From: Helicostylum pulchrum
Lineage: Eukaryota > Mucoromycota > Mucoromycetes > Mucorales > Mucoraceae
Direction: 5' to 3'
DNA: 64,000 nucleotides
NCBI GenBank assembly: GCA_025677825.1
Contig: JAIXMO010000053.1
Location: 119,783-183,782 of the forward strand
Part shown: positions 22,598 through 32,533 of the stretch, in pieces
Position numbering within the stretch: position 1 is the first letter of the stretch
How the letters are laid out: every line of letters begins with the position of its first letter
Translations under genes and position numbers: made by a program
Notes under the pieces: model-generated
The model's input: the letters and a program-made list of their open reading frames with translations, nothing else
What the model was told of the DNA's origin: nothing
Databases searched by the model: none

Positions 22598-23326
22598 ATG
22601 GTACGTTTAAAATGGCAAAAAAATACATGGCTTTTTTTTTATACACATGCAATGGGCAACAACAACACAACTAGAAAAAAAAAGAATATGGATTGAAATT
22701 ATAAATGGATGGATGGATGGATTAAAAGAGGACGATACGATTTTTTTTTTTTTGTTTTATAGAGTTGGGATTTTTGTTGTTGTTTGCCCTTGTTTTTTAA
22801 TATATAAAGAAAAGCCCGTTGTTGTTGTAGAGTGAATATGAACAGAATGTTAATTTGTTCTCGTTTATTAGACTTGCAAGAGAAGAAATAACGGACGTAA
22901 CAAGCACGGTCGTGGTCACAACAAGGTTGTTCGTTGTATCAACTGTTACCGTTGTGTCCCCAAGGATAAGGCTATTAAGAGATTCACCATCCGTAACATG
23001 GTCGAAGCTGCCGCTGTTCGTGATCTCCAAGAAGCCTCCGTCTATGAGGGTAAGTTTTTATTATCGTTAAAAAAAAAAAGAGACAATGAGCTAAAACGCA
23101 CCTTTTTTTTTATTTTGTAGAATATGCCATCCCCAAGTTGTATGTCAAGCTCCACTACTGTATCTCTTGTGCTATTCACGCTCGTGTTGTCCGTGTTCGT
23201 TCCGCTGTTAACCGTAAGAACCGTCTTCCTCCTCCCAGATTCAGATTCCAAAAGGTAAATACATCTATATCGAGTATCTAAAACCCAATATATTAACTCT
23301 TCTTCTAATAGACTGCCAACAAGTAA
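22598..23326 (+). CDS. RPS26: 40S ribosomal protein S26 (eS26)
   Basis: Zinc-binding small-subunit protein at the mRNA exit site. Four exons: 22598-22600 (the ATG alone), 22872-23049, 23121-23254 and 23312-23326, giving 109 residues. The start was chosen because the upstream sequence has ATG directly followed by a donor GTACGT, and the next exon begins [19 protein letters not shown], as in the family (M-TKKRRNNGR). Further landmarks: [20 protein letters not shown] (Cys pair), [38 protein letters not shown] (second Cys pair) and PPPRFRFQK. The last exon is only 15 nt. Convergent with ABP1, 182 bp apart. Confidence 0.93.
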
Positions 23327-23508
23327 ATTTTGTCATCTTTTTAAACTGAAATAAAAAAAAGGAGGTTGTGTTTTACACTTTTTAACTTTTTATACATATA
23401 AACGTATGTTTCCTATAAATTTGGACCCTAGAAAGTCATTTTTCTTCTTTTTTTTTTGGGAAGGGGGTTGTGCTTTTTATTATATTTCATTTTTTTTTTT
23501 TTATACAT

Positions 23509-25633
23509 TTATTGTTTCAACTCGACATAGTTTGCTACATTAAAAAAGTTAATACATATGACAGCTATATTAAAAAAAAACACTCGAAACTTACCAGGGA
23601 ATAAACCAACATTTTTACCCTTAGCATCTACGCCTTGCCACCAATCATCACTAACAAACTCGATTTGTGTAATCGTCTCTCCCTCAACGAACGAAATTTC
23701 ATTATCTTCTTCAGCAGTATAATCATAGAGAGCAACAGCAACATTACCTTCGTTTTTAGGAGCAGCAACAGTAGCGGCTGGAGCGACTGGAGCAGGTGGT
23801 GCAGCAGGCGCAACAGGCGCGACAGGTGCAACAGGTGCAACAGGTGCAGCAGGCGCAACAGGTTCTTGTTCTAAAACTTGAACATAATTGGCAGGGAAAA
23901 GACCTTGCTTCTTACCATCTTCACTTACACCAAACCACCATCCTTCATCTACTTGATCAATTTGCTGTACCAACTCACCTTCAAACAACGTCATTTCATT
24001 AGCTTCACTTGCTTCGTATGCAAATAATACTGTAGCACAGACACCTTGATGAGAGGAAGAAGTAGCAGATGCAATTGTTGCACCGGCAGCTGCTCCAGCT
24101 GCTGCATGAGCTGCACGATCTGCTGTCTTGTTTAATTGGGATTGAAGTTGCTCTTGTTGACGACGCTCCTCCTCCTCTTGTTGGTGACGTTCTTCTTCTT
24201 GTTGTTGCTGTCTGACCTCTTGTTGACGACGCTCTTCCTCTTGCTGTTGTTGATGACGACGTGCTTCGTCTTGTTGCTTAGCCTCTTGCTGACGACGTTC
24301 TTCATCTTGTCTAGCCTCTTGCTGCTGACGCTCTCTTTGACGCTCATCCTCTTGTTCTTGACGACGCTTATGCTCAGCAGTAGCAATATCATGTTGACGA
24401 TGACGTTCTTGCTCCTCTAATCTACGCTCCTCATCTTCTAACTGACGATTTCTTTCTTCCTCTTCCTCTTGGTGTTGTTGAAGACGATCGTTTTCTTCTT
24501 GTTGGCGACGATAATTATCTTCTTCTTGTTGACGTTGATTTTCTTGCTCTTGTTGACGTCTATGATCTTCCTCTTGTTGACGTCTGTAATCTTCTTCTTG
24601 TTGACGTTGAGCTGTATCGGGACGTGTAGGAGCAGGAGGCGGTGTATGAGATACCTGTCTCGATTTCTCAATCTCTCGGTCACGTACTTCCTTTTCATGA
24701 CGCTCTCGTTCAGCACGAACTGCATTAGCTCCACTATCTTGATTTTGTGCCATGTTCCAACGTTGTTCCATCTTTTTGGGTGCTGTTTGAACAGGTTTGT
24801 AATTGGTACCGACTGGTTTAGGTGCATTTTCTTTAGTCATAGATTCACGTTGCATTGCTGCAATATCTGGAACTTCAGTCTTTTTATAAACAGAGTTCTA
24901 TACATAGGAACGAGTTTAGTAATTATTTTTCTTTGTCTGTATTTTTTTTTTTTACTTACTACGGGTGTTACACGGGATTGAGGTTTTGAACTTTCTTTAT
25001 GAACACTATAGTTTGCACCCGAAGATTCAGCAACACGCTTCATTATAAGATCAGGTTCGACATCAGCTTCATCACGAGCATTAATTTGAACGTGGAAACT
25101 CTACATAAAGAAAACAAAGAAAAAGGTGCGTCAGTTTCTCTCTATTTCTTTCTTTCTTTTTATTTCTCTCACTCTACCTTGAAAAACTTGGATACATCAC
25201 TTAACTGAGAGTTAAAGAAAGCTTTACGTAACTCGGGAACACCACTGCCGCACTGCCAAGGGAAATCTATTAATAAAATAAAATAAAAAAAGAAAGAAAA
25301 AACTTACCCAACCAATAAAGACAAACTTTGGAAGTTCGGTGTTAGGGTCAATCACTTTAGCATAAGCGAATTGAATTTTACCATCCGAGAACTCGTCGTT
25401 TAATTCTTCTAACCCACCATCTACATTACAAAAGTACTTTTTTTTTTAGTTTATTTAAACTAGTATAAAAACTTTGTTTCGTACTTACTTCCAGTGTCTT
25501 GAACACGAAGGTCATAAGTTCCTTTATCAAAAGCGTATATTAACCAGTTGGTATCGTCTTTTTCACTAATAACTGCTTGGTAAGCGGCATTAAGGTCACT
25601 TCCATGTGTATTAAAATTAACTTGGAAACTCAT
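23509..25633 (-). CDS. ABP1: Actin-binding protein 1 (ADF-H domain, coiled coil, two SH3 domains)
   Basis: Abp1/drebrin-like protein linking cortical actin patches to endocytosis. Six exons: 25489-25633, 25308-25420, 25178-25252, 24960-25100, 23595-24897 and 23509-23534, giving 600 residues. The ADF-homology domain fills residues 1-~135 ([40 protein letters not shown]). Residues ~230-430 are a Gln/Glu/Arg-rich predicted coiled coil (many QQEE and RRQQE units). Two SH3 domains follow: [20 protein letters not shown]...[20 protein letters not shown] and [20 protein letters not shown]...WWQGV...[10 protein letters not shown]. They are separated by an Ala/Pro linker with repeated APVAP units. The tandem C-terminal SH3 arrangement matches fungal and drebrin-like relatives. 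The final exon supplies just eight codons. Confidence 0.93.
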
Positions 25634-26009
25634 ATTGTATATATGTGGATATAAAAAGGAAAAAGGAAAAACAGAAATTGTTTGTGTGGGTTTTTTTTTT
25701 TTTTTTTTTGTAGCCCGTCTTGGCTTTTAAAAACGACGTCATGTAGAGTGCTTTAGATCTCAAATGAAATCTACACTACGGGAATAGGAAATTTTACTTT
25801 GAGTTTTATAAATCTTTTTCCTGCGAAAACTAGTAATTTTTTTTTAAAAAAAAAACAGATCCTTTCTAAAAAAAAATATAGTGGGTTTCAAACCAAATAA
25901 AAGAAAAATATGTATAGTACTTGCTCTTAAAGAGTATGGCACCCAACTCCAATGTACTCCCTCCAGTACGTAGTAATAGGTGATTCAAAACTTCCGTAAA
26001 ACGAGAAAC
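25634..26009. other. Promoter region of ABP1
   Basis: About 375 bp upstream of the ABP1 start with poly-T and poly-A runs. No gene was seen. It leads into the rRNA-like fragment and the foldback element. Confidence 0.45.
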
Positions 26010-26060
26010 GGTTGGGGGCATTCGTATTTGGTCGATAGTGGTGAAATTCTTGGGATATTT
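26010..26060 (+). other. Degenerate 18S rRNA-derived fragment
   Basis: The words GGTTGGGGGCATTCGTATTT and GTGGTGAAATTCTTGG lie in the same order and close to the same spacing as the conserved 18S segment AGTTGGGGGCATTYGTATTC...AGAGGTGAAATTCTTGG. The flanks diverge, so only ~50-75 bp is recognisable, and it cannot be a functional rRNA gene. It ends ~20 bp before the left end of foldback copy 2. Confidence 0.6.
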
Positions 26061-26082
26061 CTTATTTTTTACAACAATTTAT

Positions 26083-27890
26083 TATAGTAGCGGCTCTATT
26101 TAAGGGTGACCCGATTTAAGGGTGGGATTTCTTCCAGAACATCTTCGGTCGTCCCGTTTTAACACCTCTATCACCGCTATTCGATTTAAGGGCGGAATCC
26201 AACTTCACAAAACTACTAAATATATAAAATAAATCTAAAAGTGATAATAAAAAAAAAAAGTCTTATTTAACTTATATAAAAGCGTCTAGTATTCAAAAGT
26301 GTACAATCAAATCGATGTTATTAAACCAAAAAAAGGGATAATAATCAAACTGATAGAGAGAGAATAATAAAATAAGCCTTACAAAGTAAATTAAAGCGCA
26401 AAGACGGTCAATTTATACCTAAATGGAGCGCGCATCAGCAGAAATTCAACTGAGAAAAGTGATTAAATACAAAGGGTTGGTAAGCGATGAAAAATTAAGA
26501 AGGGAAGCAGTATAAACCAAACCAAGTGAGTAAAAAATACCTTTTAGTCCTATATATTATTGCTAGAAGTTTTTAAATGTATTGTTATGCGGTACTCTAA
26601 TAAATAGCTCTGCGATTTCTTAATTGACAGCAAGAAAACATTTAAGCGAAGTTAAAATGACTCTAATGTTTGAACTCTTGCAGAGGAAGATACACATCCT
26701 ATTTTTCTGTAAAATACCACGGAAAAGTTTAAGAGCCATTTACAGTAATATAATCCATTATTTTTTATCTATTATTCGCTTAAAAACGCGTGTTTTTAAG
26801 TAAAGGTTTAGAAGTAACTTCTAAAAAAGGGCATTTTCGGTGATCGAAATAAGGTGTTTTCATTGTATAATCAAACATCAGGAAATATTTCTTTTGTCCA
26901 AGTATATTAGTAAAAGTTAGTCGTTCAAACGTTGATTTTAATATCAAATACTTAAAACGGTCTGTTGTTTTATATCTTTTTCAATTTTTTTCACTTTTTT
27001 TTTGTTGGTCATTTTTGGGGGTCAACCCCTTTTGAGTTTTTGTGTTTATTTTAAAAATACTCGATGTACACTTTGCCTTTATCTGTGAAAAAACCAATGG
27101 TAATAAAGTGCTCTTTTAGGCGCACTTAATCCATATAAAATCATATTTTTAATAAAAATATTGAACGATTAATCGCTGTTTTAGACGTTTTTTTTTCGCT
27201 AAAATTTGAGTTAAGCGATCCTTAAATTAGCGATTTCTTTAAAGCGCGTTTTCTCGCCCAGTTTTAGACGTAGCACTTTTATTTATAAACATTCAATATA
27301 TGGTTTTTAAAAATCTACATTCGGTCCTATAATCAAACACGGTAATAAAAAACTATATTTTATGAAATCGCGAAGCTCTGAAAATGGTTACACCATGTTA
27401 CACTAAAAAAGTGTATTTTTTTAACAGAAAAAAAAAAAACGTCTAAAACAGCGATTACTCTTTCAATTTTTGCGTTAAAAGTATGATTTAAAATGGATTA
27501 GGAGCGTCTAAAAAATTGCTATATTGTACATGTTTTTTCCACAAAGATTGGCAAATTGGATTTGAAGTAATTACAAAATAACTACAAAAACACAAAAGGG
27601 GTTGACCCCCAAAAATGAAAATCGAAAAAAAAAAACAAAAACGTTCATTTTTAATTTTTTTATCAAAGATATAGTTAAAACGACTATTTTGTATTATAAA
27701 ATCTGGGTACAAAAAGCGTTTCCTGTTTCTTTAAAAAATAAAAACCAATATTTATTATAACTGCTAATTTTAACAGTGATTTCTTATGTGAGCGATTATT
27801 TAAACTCAGGCATTCCAGTGAGCTTTTTTTTTTTTAGAAGGCTGGATCTCTTCCAGATTTCGTCTACCCTTAAATAGAGCCACTACTATA
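26083..27890 (-). mobile_element. TIR element with internal foldback, copy 2
   Basis: About 1.8 kb, inverted relative to copies 1 and 3. The ends are TATAGTAGCGGCTCTATTTA (left) and, on the other strand, TATAGTAGTGGCTCTATTTA (right). They are near-perfect terminal inverted repeats, compatible with a TA target duplication. The left end carries three boxes of the form ATTTAAGGGYGG within ~125 bp. Inner arms lie at ~26890-27190 and ~27440-27740, with GTCAACCCCTTTTG near both inner edges. No transposase frame is present. The frame at 27488-27712 parallels 7248-7475 of copy 1 with many substitutions, which I attribute to DNA homology. Confidence 0.8.
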
Positions 27891-28114
27891 ACAGAAAACG
27901 ATCCATTATAAAAAGAAAATACATACTATATATGAAATAAAACAGACTTCATGAGAAATGACGATATTTTCTGTGGGCTTTTAAAAAATGATGAAATAGA
28001 CACAAACAAAATTTATAAACCTGATACGCGTATCTTTCTCCATTGATTCAACATACAACACTGTAAAAATTAAATGACGAAGAATACTTGAAGCGCGGAT
28101 ATGTAGGACAAAAG

Positions 28115-28205
28115 TGTGACTCTGCCATAAACCCTCTTTGTTTTGATTGTCTCTTTTACACTTGCAACTCTTTTTTATTCTCGTCTTTTCACACTTGTAA
28201 CTCAT
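28115..28205 (-). repeat. Short linker repeat shared with 8878-8965
   Basis: Reverse complement of the ~85-bp word set (GTGTGAAAAGACGAGAAT, AAAAAGAGT, GTAAAAGAG, GGCAGAGTCA). It lies between foldback copy 2 and the third acidic-gene copy, mirroring the arrangement near 8.9 kb. Confidence 0.7.
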
Positions 28206-28299
28206 TATGAATGAACTTTTCTAGCGATAACTTTGAAGAGCGTAAGAATGACTTTACGCTAATAAGAGAAAAAAAATACTAACTATACGCGTAGTCGTC

Positions 28300-29380
28300 T
28301 CTGATATTTTGTTAGAAATTAAAAACGAAAAAATCCAAGTTATTTGGTCAAACTTGGTCCTAAAATTCAAAGACCAAATAGTTTCATCCTACAGCGCTTA
28401 CAAAGGCAACCAACGCATCTTCAAAAGCAGTTGGGTAAGTAAACTCAAAGATATAGCTGTCAAAAATAGTCTGGTACCTATAATGTTTAAGATTGATAAC
28501 GGGGACGTAATAGAAGGGGTCAACACAAAGTTCCCCGCATTAAACTCCTCCGCCTGTACTTCCTCCTCCCCAAATAAATCAAAGTTGGGCCATCTGATCA
28601 GTATCTATGATAAATATCAAGTTATCAAAGTATACGAAGGCTTTGATGAAACAAGAATGTTGATATTATCAAGCGTCAGATATGTCGAACAGGTAATGAA
28701 CCAAATGCTTGTTGACCTTGACTATGAACAGTAAGTGTAAACATATATTAAATCAAAAGCTTTTTGATACTAAAAATTGCTATTGTAGCCCTGTCTGCTC
28801 TGTGGTCTTGGACCTCGACGATAGTTCTTGGGATAAATATTTGTCCAAGGAAGAAATTGAAGGAATTGACACAGCGTGCTATTATAAGGAGAGTATGGAG
28901 TTTTGTCAATGAGTCTTTTGACTCAAGCACTCACCTCTTTATAGGCCTTTGTAACAACTGGTGCGTCGTTATTCAATCTTCTTCCCTATGAGTACAAAAA
29001 CCAGATAGTAACATTTGTAAATCCATTAGCTGATGGCAACTGTGGATTTAGAGCCGTTAACCTTGCAGTCTTCAAGAATGAAAACGCTTGAATTCAAACA
29101 AAGAAAATGACGCTGGCAACATTTTTAAGACACGCTGATAGTATTTATGACTTGTACAGTCTTAGTAAGTTGTATTTTACCAGAAGATTAGAAGTGATCA
29201 AAGCTCTTTGTCTGGATGACCTCAGTCTTTGGTTTGGTTGTTATGGCTGCCCCCAAGTTGCTGCTGATACGTTCTGAAGACCCGTTATATTATTTGCGTC
29301 AACACCAAAAACTGGCAGAAATGATAGTAAACGATCGTCGTATTCCTCTTCAATTGAAAAAAAAACAAGAAAAGAAAAGT
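28300..29380 (+). pseudogene. Decayed gene with OTU-type cysteine protease domain
   Basis: Three linked pieces on the plus strand. 28309-28734 encodes KDIAVKNSLVPIMFKIDNGD and ISIYDKYQVIKVYEGFDETR, of unknown family. 28743-28912 follows in another frame (LDLDDSSWDKYLSKEEIEGI). From ~28943 a third frame reads LFNLLPYEYKNQ then NPLADGNCGFRAVNLAVF, the OTU catalytic DGNCxFRA box. It continues ATFLRHADSIYD and LSLWFGCYGCPQVAADTF, typical of OTU C-terminal parts, then RPVILFAS. The OTU frame contains two TGA stops and no shift; the upstream parts are frameshifted or need unproven introns. OTU domains of this kind occur in transposon-associated proteins, so a decayed element is likely. It is not functional as it stands. 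Confidence 0.55.
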
Positions 29381-29396
29381 AGCTTCTAGTAATAAA

Positions 29397-29830
29397 ATGG
29401 AGCGTCAATCTAACGCTGATATTCTTGACAGGTTAGTATATTATGATAGGTATGAGCTTGGCATTGCTGAAGCAAGAAAAGAAGAGTTAGATATCACCAA
29501 ATCATTAAATAATGGTATTAAAATGATTAACACGATGAAATATATGCTTTCAAATATTTCCAAACACTGCCCTTCTACTGAAATCGCTATTGAGGGTATG
29601 ATAATGTCAGGTACGTTCAATTTTAGATTTAAAAAAATTAGTCAATACTAATAGATATTTTTAGGACTGAAAATCAACCTTCCGTATGGCCAACCCCAAA
29701 GGTTACGTCTCTATTGTTACAAAGAAGAATGAGTTTTACTTTCCTGTGCATTCAAAGGAATTTTTAAAGAAGATGACTCTTTGTTAAAACAAACATGGAT
29801 TAATAGACTTAATATGGAGTCACAACTTGA
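29397..29830 (+). pseudogene. Fragmented unknown protein (transposon-associated?)
   Basis: Begins MERQSNADILDRLVYYDRYE with a 84-codon frame, then a TTTTTAG acceptor-like site. After it a second frame reads GLKINLPYGQPQRLRLYCYK and is interrupted soon after. Homologous-looking text (FPVHSKEFLKKMTL) appears in a third frame. The pieces look like one decayed gene with frameshifts. I do not recognise the family, and its location between OTU and LINE remnants suggests mobile-element debris. Confidence 0.35.
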
Positions 29831-29934
29831 AACTGTACTCACTGCTGATCTTATTCTTCCACCTTGCTTTCATTTCGCAAATTAATTATTTTTCTTCTTT
29901 TATTATTATTATTATTTATTCCCCTCATGCTCTA

Positions 29935-30095
29935 TCGCTACAGTCGAAACATCTGATCACTTTGTATTCGAATGTCCCAGCAAAATACCCAGATGGATAC
30001 ACATTATTTCCGCATATACTTCTCCCACTGGTACCCCCTCAACCATATCCGCCTTTTTCCACTCCCTTCTTTCTTTATTTTTTTAGTCCTGTGTA
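29935..30095 (+). mobile_element. LINE-type reverse transcriptase C-terminal remnant
   Basis: One frame reads VETSDHFVFECPSKIPRWIH, then IISAYTSPTGTPSTI, before a stop. The ETxDHFxFxCP motif is the Cys/His region found after the reverse transcriptase domain in many non-LTR retrotransposons. Only this tail is recognisable; the rest of the RT is absent, as expected for an old or truncated copy. Confidence 0.5.
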
Positions 30096-30560
30096 TGTAT
30101 AATAAAATATAAGCATGTATGGGATGTCTGCTTTGATCTATTCAAGCAACGATTGATATTTTTTTCGTTCTTCGCTAAAAAAACATAGTATAGTAGATGA
30201 GGTTAACACTGTGCTAAACGGATTTGAATTAAGTCGATACTTTCTCATGTAAAGTTTACCTACGTCTAATGACTCAATATATCCGCGTTGGAAGAGCATT
30301 ACTTGAATGCATATATAAAATTATTTAAACTCAAGTTTAAGAAGGCTAAGAGTAAAAGCGCTTTTATTTATTGTGTGATATAATATATGATAATATGGGA
30401 TAAAAAAATATACATGGTAATGGGTTTGTTATGTGCACGGAAGAATATATGCAATTATTTCATCAAGTTTCTGCAGTGTAAACGAAAGAGAAGAGAATAA
30501 TATGCTATTTGTAACAAAGCAGAAGTGATTTTTTTTTTTGAAAACAAATCTGGGAAAGAT

Positions 30561-31102
30561 TTATGCCGAAGAAAATCTGGAGAGGATTTTATTCTGGCAA
30601 GAAAGATTTAGCTTTGGCTTGGGACAAAGTCATTTAAAGTAAACATTTTTAGCTTGAGCCAAAATTCGAAGAGAGAAGTCAACGGAAGGCTTGTATCCTT
30701 GAACTCTACAGATAGCTCATCATGGTCAATAAACCCCATGAGTTATCAATAGTTATTGCAGGAGGATATTTGGTTTTATCTTCAGACAAGATATCCGTGC
30801 CGTAATCTTCATTATCATCAATGTAAGCGGACAAGATATCTTCGTCATATTCGTCATATTTGTCATTATCTGCGTCATATTCGTCAATAAAATAGTATTC
30901 ATCGTCTTCATCATCATATTCATTATTCTCCAAGTCATGTTCGTCAATATAATAATATGCATTGTCTTCATCATCATCTCCGTAATTCATCATGTCATAT
31001 TCATCATCGAATGAACTGGTCTTTTTTGGACAAAAGTAATTATTTTTTAGCAGATTAGGTATGTAAGGACAGAAACTTCGCACGCGAAAGAATCAGCAAT
31101 GT
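30561..31102 (-). pseudogene. Acidic YIDEYD-repeat protein, copy B (truncated, frameshifted)
   Basis: Third copy of the family at 9.3-9.9 kb and 11.6-12.3 kb. The N-terminal ~60 codons are absent: homology starts abruptly at NIADSFACE (31102) next to unrelated DNA. After LIC there is a stop and frameshift, then the acidic region runs in frame (TSSFDDEYDMMN, YYYIDEHDLENN, YYFIDEYDADND, AYIDDNEDYGTD). It reaches TIDNSWG and another shift at the place where copy C is also shifted. The basic tail is recognisable (RILAQAKN, ending SSA stop at 30561) with an internal stop. It is closest to copy A in the acidic domain and 3' flank. Confidence 0.65.
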
Positions 31103-31963
31103 TATGGCCCCTCATTCCGTACCTACGGTTTGGTTTCTAGATTTAGAAAAAATTAGGAAGGAAAAGGGAAAGAAAAGCGATTTATTCTAAAAAAAAAGAG
31201 ATAGAGTAAATACAGCTTAGGCTAATAAAATGGATCTATTCAATCATTTTTTTGTAAAGCGTGTAACAAAAAAGCGAATTGGATATTGCAAATTGGTGTC
31301 AGTAAATATTTTCACGTTAAAGCACATGTAATGTGTAAATAACTCTTGGTTCTTAGATCCCTGTCGTTTATTGGCTAAATTACCTTTTCAAGCTTTATGA
31401 TAGGCTAAATTACCTTTTTCCAACCGTAGGCTTGGAGAGAGGGCCAAAACCATGGGACAAAAGGTCCGTGGTTTGAAAAGCCTCATAAGGATGCTCTTCA
31501 GTGTCGTTAGTACTTTTTTTTTTTTGTGCATGCATAATTACAGCTGTCAAAGTATCAGTAGCATTAGTATACAGAGCAAAATATAATACATTATAAGGAT
31601 ACTAGGCGAGTAAAGCTGTGCTTGAAAAAAGCTGTAAATGTATTTCAAAAATCATGTTATTCTCAAACCCAAATGATGTCGGGGTTATAGAGGTAATGAG
31701 CACCAATTCACTTCTCGGGATAGTGGTGAGATGAAGTTTGAAAACTTCCAAATTGACTATCGTATTCTCTTTTTACACAAATCGAAGTTATGTTACAGAG
31801 TCAAATAATAATTCACCTGCAAGAAAAAAAAACTGAAATCAGCATAAATTCTTCCTTTCCGAGACTTTACGACTAAGCCAATCAAATGATCATATATTTC
31901 TCGAGTTTTTTTCTTCTTTTTTCTTTTTTTCTCTTCTTTCACTTTTTAACAATTACTTTTACC
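31103..31963. other. Intergenic region before the secreted inhibitor gene
   Basis: About 860 bp. No gene recognised. It contains a 16-bp direct repeat GGCTAAATTACCTTTT at ~31375 and ~31402. It also has a stretch (~31530-31590) whose reverse complement matches the centre of the 10-11 kb duplication (ACTTTGACAGCTGTAATTAT). The last ~80 bp are pyrimidine-rich, as in promoters here. Confidence 0.45.
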
Positions 31964-32354
31964 ATGTTACGAATTGCAATTGTTTTATTATTACTTGTTA
32001 CGCTTATTCAAGGTAAGAAAAAGAAAGCGTTTTTTTTTTCATTGTAACCAACTTGCATAATATATTAGCTGCTGAAATAAATTATATTATGGCCTTAAAA
32101 TCTCCTGCTACTGACGAAACATTCAAGCGAGCAAGAGAAGACGTCGAAGCTGCCGGTGGTAAAGTTAATTACGAGTTTAAAACTTCTTTTAAGGGCGTTC
32201 TTGTTCGATTACCCAGTCAAGAAATTACTGCCTTTAGTTCAAAGCCCTATGTTGATTTTATGGAACCTGATCAGTCTGGTGAGTCGTATAAATATCCATT
32301 ATACTCAACATGTTCCTCTAATTTGATTTTTATTATATAGTTCATATCGCATAA
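31964..32354 (+). CDS. Small secreted I9-type (propeptide-like) protease inhibitor
   Basis: 90-residue protein from three exons: 31964-32012, 32069-32278 and 32341-32354. The N-terminus MLRIAIVLLLLVTLIQ is a clear signal peptide. The rest is a single inhibitor-I9/subtilisin-propeptide fold: NYIMALKSPATDETFKRARE, DVEAAGGKVNYEF, FKGVLVRLPSQEITAF and PYVDFMEPDQS. The order (NYIV.. AGG.. FKG.. LP.. VxFxExDQ) matches yeast Pbi2-type proteinase B inhibitors and subtilase propeptides. No protease domain follows: the third exon ends after VHIA. The likely role is inhibition or chaperoning of a subtilisin-type protease in the secretory path or outside. Convergent with the HAUS6 gene. Confidence 0.85.
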
Positions 32355-32533
32355 CTTCTTGAAATTAACTCTATTAAAATGCATATTATTATAATAAAAG
32401 ACTTCTAAATTTTTAACTTGAGACTGCAGAGATTAATATATATTTTTTAAAAAAAGTACATCATGATGGGAGATAAACATCTTTATAGATGTCTATGCCA
32501 TCAACATGTATTACTGTATTTTTTTTAACGTAT

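Noticed and set aside
22708..22725. (ATGG)n short repeat in RPS26 intron 1 as a regulatory element
   Set aside because: Only four units. It is a simple microsatellite, with nothing linking it to function.
24132..24392. Leu- and Lys/Asn-rich frames overlapping the ABP1 coiled coil
   Set aside because: Shadows of the Gln/Glu codon repeats of ABP1 in other frames.
29827..30102. 91-codon frame with N-terminal hydrophobic stretch as a secreted protein
   Set aside because: The neighbouring frame carries the ETSDHFVFECP LINE motif over the same bases, so this frame is a shadow.
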